This document shows positions 26,630 through 35,048 of a DNA stretch of 64,000 bases, piece by piece. The translations under genes and the position numbers were made by a program. The notes below the pieces were generated by a model that was not told where the DNA came from, ran no database searches, and worked only from the letters and a program-made list of their open reading frames with translations. Each line of letters begins with the position of its first letter. Positions within the stretch are counted from its first letter, which is position 1. Origin of the DNA: Anaerolineae bacterium (GTDB lineage: Bacteria; Chloroflexota; Anaerolineae; UBA3071); contig JARYMM010000001.1 in the NCBI GenBank assembly GCA_029907105.1, positions 55,176-119,175 of the forward strand, read 5' to 3'.

Positions 26630-27469
26630 GTGTACCCGATTCTGGTCAAGGAAGACTTAGCTCCGGTCACCAAACTGATGATCATCGAAACGCCGGAAGT
26701 GGCGCGCAAGGCCAAAGCCGGCCAGTTCGTCATCGTCCGTGACTGCGAAGAGGGCGAGCGCATCCCCCTGACCATCGCTGACTTCGATGGCCAGGCCGGC
26801 ACCGTCACCATCATCTTCCAGGAGGTCGGCAAGTCCACGATGCATCTGGGCAGGCTGCGGGCTGGCGATAGCCTCTGCACCTTCACCGGGCCGCTGGGCA
26901 GGCCCAGCGAGATCGAGGAGTACGGCACGGTGCTGTGCGTCGGCGGCGGCGTGGGCATCGCCCCCATTTTCCCCATTGCCCGTGCCCTGCGCGAGGCAGG
27001 CAACCGCGTCATCTCCGTCATCGGTGCCCGCAACAAGGACCTGCTCTTCTGGGAGGAGAAGATGCGCAGCGTCAGTGACGAACTGATCGTCTGTACCGAC
27101 GACGGCTCCTACGGGCGCAAGGCGCTGGTCACCGTGCCCATGAAGGAAGTGTTGGAGCAGCGAAATGACGTGAGTCGCATCTGGGCCATCGGGCCGGCGA
27201 TCATGATGAAGTTCTGCTCCCTCACGGCCAAACCGTTCGACGTGCCCATCATCGTCAGCCTGAACTCCATCATGGTGGATGGCACGGGGATGTGCGGGGC
27301 CTGCCGCGTGGAAGTGGGCGGGCGTACCCGTTTTGTCTGCGTGGATGGGCCGGAATTCGACGGGCGGGAAGTGGATTGGGATCAGTTGCTGGCCCGTCAG
27401 CGTATCTACCTGCCGGAGGAGAAGCTGGCACGGGAGAAGTTCGAGCAGGAGTGCTGCAAGGGACATTAA
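26630..27469 (+). CDS. nfnA: NfnA: ferredoxin-NADP reductase alpha-type subunit
   Basis: A 279-residue FAD/NAD-binding protein of the sulfide dehydrogenase/dihydroorotate dehydrogenase electron-transfer family. Visible: FAD-binding start (KAGQFVIVR), NAD site (VLCVGGGVGIAPIFPIARAL), and the [2Fe-2S] ligands in DGTGMCGACRVEVGG plus a following FVCVDGPEFD. In NfnAB it takes electrons from NADH while NfnB handles NADPH and ferredoxin, by flavin-based bifurcation. GTG start with AAAGGAGG upstream. NfnB follows after a 381-bp gap with a decayed small gene. It likely exchanges reductant with the Hdr cluster at 44-56 kb. Confidence 0.88.
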   Translation: MYPILVKEDLAPVTKLMIIETPEVARKAKAGQFVIVRDCEEGERIPLTIADFDGQAGTVTIIFQEVGKSTMHLGRLRAGDSLCTFTGPLGRPSEIEEYGTVLCVGGGVGIAPIFPIARALREAGNRVISVIGARNKDLLFWEEKMRSVSDELIVCTDDGSYGRKALVTVPMKEVLEQRNDVSRIWAIGPAIMMKFCSLTAKPFDVPIIVSLNSIMVDGTGMCGACRVEVGGRTRFVCVDGPEFDGREVDWDQLLARQRIYLPEEKLAREKFEQECCKGH

Positions 27470-27559
27470 CCCCATGGATGTCGAGGTTGATCAGAGCTGG
27501 AGGATCGAGGATAGTCTTGTCAGCGACGGAAGGAAGTGGCGACATGGTCGTAGAAGTAG

Positions 27560-27739
27560 ATGCAACGACTCTACACGGATCTCAGCGCTATTAAGGAAAT
27601 GTTAAGGAAAGTGCAGAAGGCAGTGGCTCAGTTAGTTGAAGAAGCTTCACCCCGTGTTCAAACGGAGCATCCAGACGTCGTGCGGATCGAGGGGATCTGT
27701 GGCGGCCGGCCGAACTTCCGAACAGTTGGGGTTCAGTGA
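27560..27739 (+). pseudogene. DUF433-like antitoxin remnant
   Basis: A 59-residue frame whose end (HPDVVRIEGICGGRPNFR) resembles the opening of DUF433 proteins (VapB-like antitoxins: ...GxCGGxPxIxGTRI). It breaks where GTRI and the rest of the domain should follow. A downstream short frame (27741-27845) may be the displaced rest. No good ribosome site. The 27470-27850 gap between nfnA and nfnB therefore looks like a degraded small gene; nothing else is seen in it. Confidence 0.35.
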
Positions 27740-27850
27740 GATGCTGCACAGGCTGCTCCGTTTCCTTGAAACCGTCACCGCCGCGGAAATGCGAGACATG
27801 ATCCGCAACTTGGCCGAATTCAAAGGGCCCGAAGAAGGAGCATAGGTTGG

Positions 27851-29311
27851 ATGCCTGAGACGACGAAACCCGACACGAAGAAGCCCAAACCGGGAGACAT
27901 CCCCCGGCAGGAGATGCCGCGACAGCCGCCGGAGGTGCGGCGCACCAATTTCGACGAGGTGGCCCTGGGCCTGACCATGGAGCTGGCCCAGCGAGAGGCG
28001 GCGCGTTGCCTGCAATGCAAGAAGCCGAGCTGTATCAGCGGCTGCCCGGTGGAGGTGCGCATCCCCGAATTCATCCATGCCCTCAGCGAGGGGAACATGC
28101 CCGAGGCCGTGCGCTTGCTTAAGGACAAGAACAACCTGCCCGCCATCTGCGGGCGGGTCTGTCCGCAGGAGACGCAGTGCGAAGCGGAGTGTGTGCTGGG
28201 CAAGAAGTTCGAGCCGGTGGCCATTGGCCGGCTGGAGCGCTTCGTCGCCGACTGGGAGCTGGCGCAAGGTGTGAAGGTGCCGGAGCCAGCGCCGCCCACC
28301 GGCAAGCGGGTGGCGGTCGTCGGCGCCGGACCGGCCGGGCTGACCTGCGCCGCCGATCTGGCCCGTTGCGGCCACCAGGTGACCATCTTCGAATCGCTGC
28401 ATGCCCCCGGCGGGGTGCTCATGTACGGCATTCCGGAGTTTCGTCTGCCCAAGCGCATCGTGCAGGCGGAGGTGGACTACGTCAAGAGCCTGGGCGTGGA
28501 CATCCGCCTCGATTCCGTGGTGGGCAAGCTGTACACGCTGGACGAGCTGCTGGGCGAGCAGGGGTACGATGCCGTTTTCCTGGGCACCGGGGCGGGGTTG
28601 CCTCTCTTCATGCGCATCCCCGGCGAGAACTTCAACGGCGTCTACTCGGCCAACGAGTTCCTGACCCGGGTCAACCTGATGAAAGCCTACCGCTTCCCCG
28701 AATACGATACGCCGGTGAAGGTGGGGCGGCGGGTGGCGGTGATCGGCGGCGGCAACGTGGCCATGGACAGCGCCCGCAGCGCGTTGCGGCTGGGCTGGCA
28801 GCGCGCCCTGGCCGAGGGCAGCGAACCGCCCGAGGTGACCATCGTCTACCGCCGCTCGCGGGCGGAGCTGCCGGCCCGTCTGGAGGAGGTGGAGAACGCC
28901 GAGGAGGAGGGCGTGGAGTTCAGGCTGCTCACCAATCCGGTGGAGATTTACGGCGACGAGCAGGGTTGGGTGCGGGGCATGCGCTGCATTCGCATGGAGC
29001 TGGGCGAGCCGGACGAGAGCGGCCGGCGGCGACCGGTTCCCGTCGCTGGCTCCGATTTCGACATGGAGGTGGACGTGGTGATCGTGGCCATCGGCACCAG
29101 CCCCAATCCGCTGGTCTTCACCGAGGCGGGTGGCCTGGAGCGCACCCGCTGGGGCACGGTGGTGGCCGACGAGCAAACGGGCCGCACGACCAGGGAGGGG
29201 GTCTGGGCCGGCGGCGACATCGTCACCGGTGCGGCGACGGTGATCAGCGCCATGGGCGCTGGCAAGCGGGCTGCCGCCGACATCCACCGCTATCTGAGTT
29301 CGGCGTTCTGA
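27851..29311 (+). CDS. nfnB: NfnB / glutamate synthase small-subunit-like oxidoreductase
   Basis: A 486-residue NADPH-dependent FAD/iron-sulfur protein (GltA/GltD type). N-terminal cluster ligands CLQCKKPSCISGCPVE (about 54-69) and CGRVCPQETQCEAECVLG; FAD site VAVVGAGPAGLTCAADLA; NADPH site VAVIGGGNVAMDSAR; terminal GGDIVTGAATVISAMGAG. With no glutamate synthase large subunit nearby and NfnA upstream, the NfnB (transhydrogenase, bifurcating) role is favoured. AAGGAG lies 11 nt before ATG 27851. A 7-bp repeat array with inverted copies follows the stop. Confidence 0.85.
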   Translation: MPETTKPDTKKPKPGDIPRQEMPRQPPEVRRTNFDEVALGLTMELAQREAARCLQCKKPSCISGCPVEVRIPEFIHALSEGNMPEAVRLLKDKNNLPAICGRVCPQETQCEAECVLGKKFEPVAIGRLERFVADWELAQGVKVPEPAPPTGKRVAVVGAGPAGLTCAADLARCGHQVTIFESLHAPGGVLMYGIPEFRLPKRIVQAEVDYVKSLGVDIRLDSVVGKLYTLDELLGEQGYDAVFLGTGAGLPLFMRIPGENFNGVYSANEFLTRVNLMKAYRFPEYDTPVKVGRRVAVIGGGNVAMDSARSALRLGWQRALAEGSEPPEVTIVYRRSRAELPARLEEVENAEEEGVEFRLLTNPVEIYGDEQGWVRGMRCIRMELGEPDESGRRRPVPVAGSDFDMEVDVVIVAIGTSPNPLVFTEAGGLERTRWGTVVADEQTGRTTREGVWAGGDIVTGAATVISAMGAGKRAAADIHRYLSSAF

Positions 29312-29370
29312 GTTTGGCGTTCGGAGTTGTGTGTTCTGCGCCGCACTCCGAACCCCGAACGCCGAACACG
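29296..29370. repeat. 7-bp-unit array with inverted half
   Basis: Units such as AGTTCGG/CGTTCTG/AGTTTGG/CGTTCGG followed by complementary units (CCGAACG), so the transcript can fold. It covers the last codons of nfnB and the short gap to the next gene. Confidence 0.6.
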
Positions 29371-29386
29371 CGCAGAAGGTGGCGAC

Positions 29387-30730
29387 ATGGCCTCGAAGAT
29401 CACGCAGGTAGTCAAGCGAACGGGGGCCGTTGTGCCCTTTAACCCCGAGCGCATCACCAACGCCATCTACCGGGCGGCGGTGGCCGTGGGCGGCCGCGAT
29501 CGCTCCGTTGCCGAGCGCTTGACGCAGCAGGTGGTGGCCATTCTGGAACGGAACACCACGCCGGGCCACATCCCCCACGTGGAGGAGATCCAGGATATCG
29601 TGGAGAAGGTGCTCATCGAAGCGGGTCACGCCCGGACGGCCAAAGCCTATATCCTCTATCGCGCCGAACGGGCCCGCCTGCGGGGAGAGAAAAGCGCCCA
29701 AGCCCAGCGCACCTCCACCAATATCCCTTATCGCAAAATCTACGAGGTGCTTAACTGGGCGGTGGATCACAGTCTCCATACCGTTGGCCATCTCAATGAA
29801 CGCATCGCCCGCGGGGAGTTCCCCGACATCGTGCGAGAGTCGGACGAGGTGTACGAGAAAGATGTGGCCACGGCGGCGGAGATGATCCGGGAGCGGCAGG
29901 GGGAGGTGAAGATTGTCATCGTCGCCGGGCCCTCCTCTTCGGGCAAGACGACGACGACGATCAAGCTCGGCCAGCGATTGGCGGCGGCCGGCCTCAGCCT
30001 GGTGGCGCTGAACGTGGACAATTACTTCTTCGACCTGGAGCTGCATCCCAGGGACGAGTTCGGCGATTACGACTTCGAGACGCCACAGGCCCTCGATCTG
30101 GCGCTCATCAACGAGCATCTGGTGCGCCTGCTGGCCGGGGAGGAGGTCAAGATCCCCTTCTACGATTTCCGCACGGGCCGGCGCACGCTGGATGTGACGC
30201 CCATGCGCGTGGGGCCGCAGGACATCATCCTCATTGACAGCCTGCATGGCCTCTATGCCGACATGACGCGGGACGTCGCCGATGAGCGGAAATTCCGGCT
30301 GTACATCGAGACGCTGTTGCAGATGAAGGATGAGCGCGGCGAGTTCATCCGCTGGACCGATTTGCGGCTGATGCGGCGCATGGTGCGCGATGCGCAGTTT
30401 CGCGGTTATGATCCCGAGCAGACGCTGCTACACTGGCACTACGTGCGCTCGAGCGAGTTGCGCAACATCATCCCCCACGTTAACACGGCCGATTACATCA
30501 TCAACAGCGCGCTGCCGTATGAGCTGCCCATCATGAGGGCCCGGCTGATGGGGCACTTCGAGCAGTGGGCGGAGAAATATGCCGACGACCCGCAGCGGGT
30601 AGATGCCTGCATTCGCGCCAGGCGCGTGCGCGACCTCTTGAGGGCCGTCACCGCTGTGGAGGACGATTCGCCGATCCCGCCCTATTCGCTGTTGCGGGAG
30701 TTCATCGGCGGCAGTGGCTATGAGTATTAG
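29387..30730 (+). CDS. ATP-cone / uridine kinase-like fusion protein
   Basis: A 447-residue fusion. Residues about 1-95 form an ATP-cone (KITQVVKRTGAVVPFNPERITNAIYRAA ... HVEEIQDIVEKVLIEAGH), the nucleotide-sensing domain of ribonucleotide reductases and NrdR. The rest is a uridine-kinase/phosphoribulokinase-like P-loop kinase: Walker A GPSSSGKTTTTIKL, then VDNYFFDLELHPRDEFGDYDFETPQALD. It may phosphorylate a nucleoside under allosteric control by ATP/dATP. The ATG at 29387 follows AAGGTGG. It is downstream of nfnB after a repeat-filled gap. Confidence 0.85.
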   Translation: MASKITQVVKRTGAVVPFNPERITNAIYRAAVAVGGRDRSVAERLTQQVVAILERNTTPGHIPHVEEIQDIVEKVLIEAGHARTAKAYILYRAERARLRGEKSAQAQRTSTNIPYRKIYEVLNWAVDHSLHTVGHLNERIARGEFPDIVRESDEVYEKDVATAAEMIRERQGEVKIVIVAGPSSSGKTTTTIKLGQRLAAAGLSLVALNVDNYFFDLELHPRDEFGDYDFETPQALDLALINEHLVRLLAGEEVKIPFYDFRTGRRTLDVTPMRVGPQDIILIDSLHGLYADMTRDVADERKFRLYIETLLQMKDERGEFIRWTDLRLMRRMVRDAQFRGYDPEQTLLHWHYVRSSELRNIIPHVNTADYIINSALPYELPIMRARLMGHFEQWAEKYADDPQRVDACIRARRVRDLLRAVTAVEDDSPIPPYSLLREFIGGSGYEY

Positions 30731-30747
30731 CCCTTGAGGAGGTCAGG

Positions 30748-31317
30748 ATGATCAGGGATCTGGTGCTGAAGAACCGCAGCTACCGGCGCTTCCACCAGGA
30801 GGTAGCTGTGGAGTTGGAAACGCTGCGTGAGCTGGTGGACCTGGCCCGGCTCTCGGCCTCGGGGGCCAACAAGCAGCCCCTGAAGTACATCCTTTCCTGT
30901 GATGCGGAGAAGAACGCGCTGATCTTCCCCCATCTGAGCTGGGCGACCTACCTCCGGGACTGGCCTGGCCCAGCGGAAGGGGAGCGGCCCTCGGCGTACA
31001 TCATCATCCTGGGGGACACGGAGATACGGCCATCCTTTGGCTGCGATCACGGCATTGCCGCCCAGAGCATCCTCCTGGGGGCGGTGGAGAAGGGCCTGGG
31101 GGGCTGCATCATCGGTGGAGTGCAGAAAGAGGGCCTCCGTCAGGCGCTGGGGATACCGCCTCGTTACGAGATCCTCCTCGTCCTGGCCCTGGGCAAGCCC
31201 AAGGAAACGGTGGTCATCGAACCACTGGGCCCCGATGGCGACATCCGGTACTGGCGGGACGCGCAAGGCGTGCACCACGTGCCCAAGCGCTCGCTGGATG
31301 AGATCATCATCGGTTGA
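30748..31317 (+). CDS. Nitroreductase family protein
   Basis: A 189-residue FMN-dependent reductase of the nitroreductase fold. Family features: LVLKNRSYRRFHQEVAVE at the start (FMN phosphate-binding Arg residues), SGANKQPLKYIL, and the GIAAQSILLGAVEKGLGGCIIGG segment. Native substrate unknown; some members act on quinones or flavins. Strong ribosome site (GAGGAGG) before ATG 30748, 17 bp after the kinase fusion, so co-transcribed. A stem-loop follows at 31348-31378. Confidence 0.85.
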   Translation: MIRDLVLKNRSYRRFHQEVAVELETLRELVDLARLSASGANKQPLKYILSCDAEKNALIFPHLSWATYLRDWPGPAEGERPSAYIIILGDTEIRPSFGCDHGIAAQSILLGAVEKGLGGCIIGGVQKEGLRQALGIPPRYEILLVLALGKPKETVVIEPLGPDGDIRYWRDAQGVHHVPKRSLDEIIIG

Positions 31318-31347
31318 CCTGTCTGTGCTGGCCCCAGACCGCAAAAT

Positions 31348-31378
31348 AGCCCCAGCCAGGATTTCCCCAACTGGGGCT
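31348..31378. terminator. Stem-loop after nitroreductase
   Basis: AGCCCCAG (31348-31355) and CTGGGGCT (31371-31378) with a 15-nt loop. Rightward it is followed by GTCTTATT; leftward by TATTTTG. It may terminate transcription in both directions. Confidence 0.55.
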
Positions 31379-31389
31379 GTCTTATTGTC

Positions 31390-31707
31390 GTGGCCATGGA
31401 TCACGGCCAGACCTTCGGGCCGATGCCCGGGCTGGCCGATTTCATCACTGCCGCCGGGCAAGTGAAAGAAGACGGCGTGCTCCTGGCCCCGCAGACGATC
31501 CGCTTCTTCGGCCGCCTCTTCGGGGACCGCCACAACCCCACAGTCATCGCCCGCCTCAACTGGAACACGCTCCACCGCCAGCCGTGGGGCTACCAGGAAG
31601 CCCATACCGTCAAGGGGCGGGTTCGCCTGCTTCGACGGCGCGATCCTCGCCACCTACGCCGACACGCCATCGGCGATACCGTATCACGGCGGAAAACCCG
31701 CCCCTAA
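31390..31707 (+). pseudogene. Truncated class I (DhnA-type) aldolase fragment
   Basis: The start (AMDHGQTFGPMPGLADFI) and the following ARLNWNTLHRQPWGYQEAH resemble the N-terminal part of DhnA/fructose-bisphosphate class I aldolases, but after about 75 residues the frame runs into palindromic repeat sequence (31613-31705 carries AGGGGCGGGTT and its complement) and ends. The Schiff-base lysine region is missing. It is probably a fragment cut by a repeat insertion. The adjacent PfkB kinase gene may once have been its pathway partner. Confidence 0.4.
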
Positions 31708-32901
31708 CTAACGCCGATCGTGCGGGCCGTGCCAGAGGCCACCAGCGTCGCAGTGCCAGCCGTGCCCCTCCACGCGCAGAGGGTTTTTCTCCCAGCCCGC
31801 CTGTACCCTGGCCACGATCTCCGGCCAGGGACGGAGGCCGCTCAGGGCATCGGGTGCGGTGACGTTGAAGCCGCCGGCGGCGCAGGCGTAGCGCACCGTC
31901 TCCTCCAGCGTGTGGCCGCGCAGGAAGGCAGACAGGAAGCCGGCAATGCAGGAATCGCCCGCCCCCGTCCCGCCGGCGAAATGCTCCACATGGAAGCTGG
32001 GCTCCCACAGCTCGCGGTCGGCCCAGTTATCCAGGTCGGCCGGCCTGACCTTGCCCATCTCCGCCAGGCGCTCCTTCCCCGCCGTGCGCACGTAGACGCC
32101 ACGGTAGCCGCACTTGATGCCCACCACCTTGCCGCCCATGGCCAGCAGCCGCTCCGAGAGGCGGCTCAGATCATCGCCGGTGAACAGGGCCAGCATGTCC
32201 TCGCCGTGGCGGGCCTGATAGTCGTCAAAGCGCTGCCGCTCCAGCATGTAGAGCAGCTCCTCGGCGCTGGGCAGGAAGATGTCCACGGTGGGCATCACGC
32301 CGGCCAGGATGGCCTGCCAATCAGCCCGCCCCGCCTCCGAGCCGGGATCGGGCATGGCCATGTCCAGCGACGTGGTCACACCCAGCGCCTGGACACGGCG
32401 GAAAATCTCCAATAGTTCCCGGCCCCCATCGCTGTACATCCGCCGCATGATGGGCGGATAGCCGAAGTGGAACAGGTCTCGCCCGGCCACCAGGTCGTAG
32501 TTGACGTCTGCCGCCGAGAAGGTGTCGTTGGTCCCCGGTCGGTGCAGGAACATACGGTCCAGCCCCGGCGGGTCGAGGACGATGGTGTAGGAGCTGGTCT
32601 CGCCGGCGACGACGATCACCCCTTCGGTGACGCCCCAGTCGGCCAGGAGCAGGCGGATGAGCGAACCGAAGGGGTCGTCGCCCACCTTGCCCATGAGCGC
32701 CGTGTCAATGCCCAGCCTGACCAGGGCCAGCCCGGTGTTGGAGACCGGCCCGCCGGTGGACAGCGTGGCCGGCCCGACGAGCCTCACCTTGCCGGGCACG
32801 AAGAAATCCGCCCCGCGTTTCACCTCCAGTCCCGACAGATCGGGGATGATGTCCAGGCAAAGGTGCCCGGCTACGACCGCTTTAGGGATCTCATTCCTCA
32901 T
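31708..32901 (-). CDS. PfkB family sugar kinase
   Basis: A 397-residue ribokinase/PfkB-type ATP-dependent carbohydrate kinase. Motifs: N-terminal VVAGHLCLDIIPDLSG, the substrate-side LSTGGPVSNTGLALVRLG, and the ATP-site signature AGGTGAGDSCIAGFLSAF containing the catalytic Asp. The C-terminus is somewhat longer than usual and Trp/His-rich (GHGWHCDAGGLWHG). The sugar cannot be assigned. The ATG at 32901 follows GGAGTGG. It lies 73 bp after the solute-binding protein gene. Confidence 0.85.
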   Translation of the reverse strand: MRNEIPKAVVAGHLCLDIIPDLSGLEVKRGADFFVPGKVRLVGPATLSTGGPVSNTGLALVRLGIDTALMGKVGDDPFGSLIRLLLADWGVTEGVIVVAGETSSYTIVLDPPGLDRMFLHRPGTNDTFSAADVNYDLVAGRDLFHFGYPPIMRRMYSDGGRELLEIFRRVQALGVTTSLDMAMPDPGSEAGRADWQAILAGVMPTVDIFLPSAEELLYMLERQRFDDYQARHGEDMLALFTGDDLSRLSERLLAMGGKVVGIKCGYRGVYVRTAGKERLAEMGKVRPADLDNWADRELWEPSFHVEHFAGGTGAGDSCIAGFLSAFLRGHTLEETVRYACAAGGFNVTAPDALSGLRPWPEIVARVQAGWEKNPLRVEGHGWHCDAGGLWHGPHDRR

Positions 32902-32974
32902 GATGCCACTCCAATTGATGATATTGTTATTGTACCTGATTCACACAGGATGACCTTCTCAAAGGGGATCTTGA

Positions 32975-33835
32975 TTACAACTGCTCTTCCTGTCCAAACC
33001 ACCTTTCCTCCAGCCGCGCTAATGTGCCATCCTCGCGCAAGGCTACCAACGCTTCGTTGACCGCAGCCAGAAGCTGCGGAGCCTGGCGCGGCACGGCGAT
33101 CACGTAGGGAACCGAGACCAGCGGCGGCCCCACGGCGTGCAACCCACCATGCTCTCCCTGAAACTGGCGCACCGTGACCGCATCGGCCAGCGCGGCGTCG
33201 GCCTGGCCAGCCACCACAGCGGCCAGAGCGTCCTGCGGCAGCGCAAAAGTCAGCAAGGTCAACCCCTCCAGGTGGCCTCGCAGCGCCCGCCCCTGCACGT
33301 CGCCTTCCGACCCCCACTCCACGGCCAGCCGCCGCCCGGCCAGGTCATCGGGACCGGCGATGTCCGCCCTCCCTTCGGCCACCACCAGCAACAGGCCGGC
33401 GTCGAAGTAGGGGATGGAGTAGGCCACGTCGCGGGTCAGACGCGGGTCCAGCGGCAGGGCCGAGATCACGCTGTCGGCCCTGTGTGCCCACAACGCCGCC
33501 ACCAACCCGTCGAAGCCGATGCCCTCGAAGGAGACCGCCACGCCCCAGCGGGCGGCGATGGCCCGCGCCAGGTCCACGTCGTAGCCCACGGGCTGCCCCT
33601 GGCCGTCCAGGCCCTCGAAGGGTGGGAAACTGGGGTCCATCCCCACCCGCCAGACGCCGCTGCGCTGGATGCGCGCCCACACCGCATCCTCACCCCGCCG
33701 CGCCATCCGCCAGAGCAGAACCCCCGCTGCCACCAGCAGCAAAGTCAGCCCCGCTGAAATCAGGATTCTCCTCTTCGACCAGCGGAAGGGCCTGCTGGGT
33801 CTGAGGCATCTGAAGAGACCCCCCAGCCCTCTCAT
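32975..33835 (-). CDS. Family 3 extracellular solute-binding protein
   Basis: A 286-residue amino-acid-type binding protein anchored by an N-terminal membrane segment (about 26-45, ILISAGLTLLLVAAGVLLW) preceded by basic residues. Typical stretches: WRVGMDPSFPPFEGLDGQGQ, GYDVDLARAIAARWG, and LEERWFGQEEQL at the end. ABC partners are not adjacent. The ATG at 33835 lies 5 bp after the stop of the glycosidase-like gene, so the two are translationally linked. It may deliver a polar amino acid or act as a sensor domain. Confidence 0.85.
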   Translation of the reverse strand: MRGLGGLFRCLRPSRPFRWSKRRILISAGLTLLLVAAGVLLWRMARRGEDAVWARIQRSGVWRVGMDPSFPPFEGLDGQGQPVGYDVDLARAIAARWGVAVSFEGIGFDGLVAALWAHRADSVISALPLDPRLTRDVAYSIPYFDAGLLLVVAEGRADIAGPDDLAGRRLAVEWGSEGDVQGRALRGHLEGLTLLTFALPQDALAAVVAGQADAALADAVTVRQFQGEHGGLHAVGPPLVSVPYVIAVPRQAPQLLAAVNEALVALREDGTLARLEERWFGQEEQL

Positions 33836-33840
33836 TTCCC

Positions 33841-34983
33841 TCACTCCCCTCGGGCGTATCGTTGCACTTCCAGGTAGATGGGCTTGGGCACAAAGTCGGC
33901 GGAGACGAAGGTGAAGTAATCCTGGTAGGTCTGCGTCGGCCAGGGGAAGCGGAAGGCCCACAGGCAGACGGCCAGGCACCACTCCCACTCCTCCTGCGCT
34001 TTCTCGTAGGCGCGCAGGGTATAGGCGATACGCTGGGCAGGACGCACGGCCTTCGTCCAGCGGGGATGATCGTTCCAGCCGCCTTCGGTGATGATGATCG
34101 GCTTATGGCCGTCGCCGTTGCGCAGCATGACCTGGCGCAGCAGCTCCGTGCGGGCGAAGTTGACGGCATCGGCCTCCGCCGGGGCGTCGGGCGGGAACTT
34201 CCAGCCATAGGCGTGGACGGCCAGGATGTCGAAATAGTGCGCAGCGCCGGCGTCGTACATGCGCTGGAGGAAGGTGAGGTCATCCATGCCCCACTCGCTG
34301 CCCGGCGGGGCCAGGGTGGGAGCCAGGGCGCCGGCCAACACCTGCATGTCGGGGTCAGCCTCTTTGGCCCGGCCATAGGCGATCTTGAGCAACTCCACGT
34401 AGCCTGCAGGGTCCACGGGCCGATAGCCCCACTCCAGGCTCAGGTTGGGCTCGTTCCAGATGATGATGTGGCTGATACGCCCGCGGAAGTGCTCGACAAA
34501 GGCATAGACGTAGTCGCCGAAACGGCCGAAATTCTCCTCTGGCAGGTAGGTGTCGAAAGTACCTATGGGGCGGGCCCACTGCGGCACGAAGCCCAGGCGG
34601 GCGATGACGGTCAGCCCCTGCGCCCGGGCGTGATCCACCACCAGGTCGGCGTGATCCCAGGTGAAGCGTCCGGGCCGGCGCTCGTAGTAGCCCCAGGGGA
34701 AGTACTCCACGATCCAGCTCGCCCCCATCTCGCGCACCATCTCCAGCGTGCGCTTGATCTTGTGCGCTTCCACTTCGTCGGTGAGGCGGGTGTGGACGCC
34801 GATTTTGGGATTGCGCGTCTGCACCGTTTGCGGCGGCCCAATGACGACCACAGGCTGGTACGGCGCCAGCAGAAGCAGCAGGAGGCAAAGAACGAGAAGG
34901 CAGCGAGTGAACAAGGCCACGAGGCAACGAGGGGATAAGTCAACGAGGCAACGGGGCAATGAGGAAAAACGGTTGCTTCTCAT
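33841..34983 (-). CDS. Secreted GH39/GH5-like glycosidase-domain protein
   Basis: A 380-residue exported protein and the third paralogue of this type in the window. After an odd N-terminus, a clan-A barrel follows with IIIWNEPN (E178, acid/base candidate) and IIITEGGW (E300, nucleophile candidate). The signal region (residues about 5-41, with repeated PRCLV/TRCLL and a Leu-rich core) is encoded in part by an 8-bp repeat array at 34925-34971. The ATG at 34983 follows GAGGG. There is no Pro/Thr linker, unlike the paralogues at 5.5 and 8.8 kb. Substrate unknown. Confidence 0.75.
   Translation of the reverse strand: MRSNRFSSLPRCLVDLSPRCLVALFTRCLLVLCLLLLLLAPYQPVVVIGPPQTVQTRNPKIGVHTRLTDEVEAHKIKRTLEMVREMGASWIVEYFPWGYYERRPGRFTWDHADLVVDHARAQGLTVIARLGFVPQWARPIGTFDTYLPEENFGRFGDYVYAFVEHFRGRISHIIIWNEPNLSLEWGYRPVDPAGYVELLKIAYGRAKEADPDMQVLAGALAPTLAPPGSEWGMDDLTFLQRMYDAGAAHYFDILAVHAYGWKFPPDAPAEADAVNFARTELLRQVMLRNGDGHKPIIITEGGWNDHPRWTKAVRPAQRIAYTLRAYEKAQEEWEWCLAVCLWAFRFPWPTQTYQDYFTFVSADFVPKPIYLEVQRYARGE
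34925..34971. repeat. 8-bp array encoding part of a signal peptide
   Basis: Imperfect GAGGCAAC/GAGGGGAT units that encode residues about 5-20 of the glycosidase-domain protein on the minus strand. Related to the array at 2471-2535. Confidence 0.75.
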
Positions 34984-34994
34984 CCCTTATCCCT

Positions 34995-35048
34995 CACCTC
35001 TTGCCTCTTGCTCCTTGCCTCTTGCCTCTTGCATCCTGCCTCTTGCTC
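34995..35048. repeat. 7-bp array CTCTTGC
   Basis: Seven near-perfect 7-bp units (CTCTTGC, TCCTTGC, ATCCTGC) in the gap between the glycosidase gene and the UshA-like gene. Similar units recur at 50112-50185 and 54515-54545. Confidence 0.85.

Noticed and set aside
27647..30247. Very long open frame on the minus strand (over 860 codons) opposite nfnB and the kinase fusion
   Set aside because: Composition is His/Arg/Gln-rich with no family features, and the plus strand carries well-recognised enzymes. It is a shadow due to high GC.
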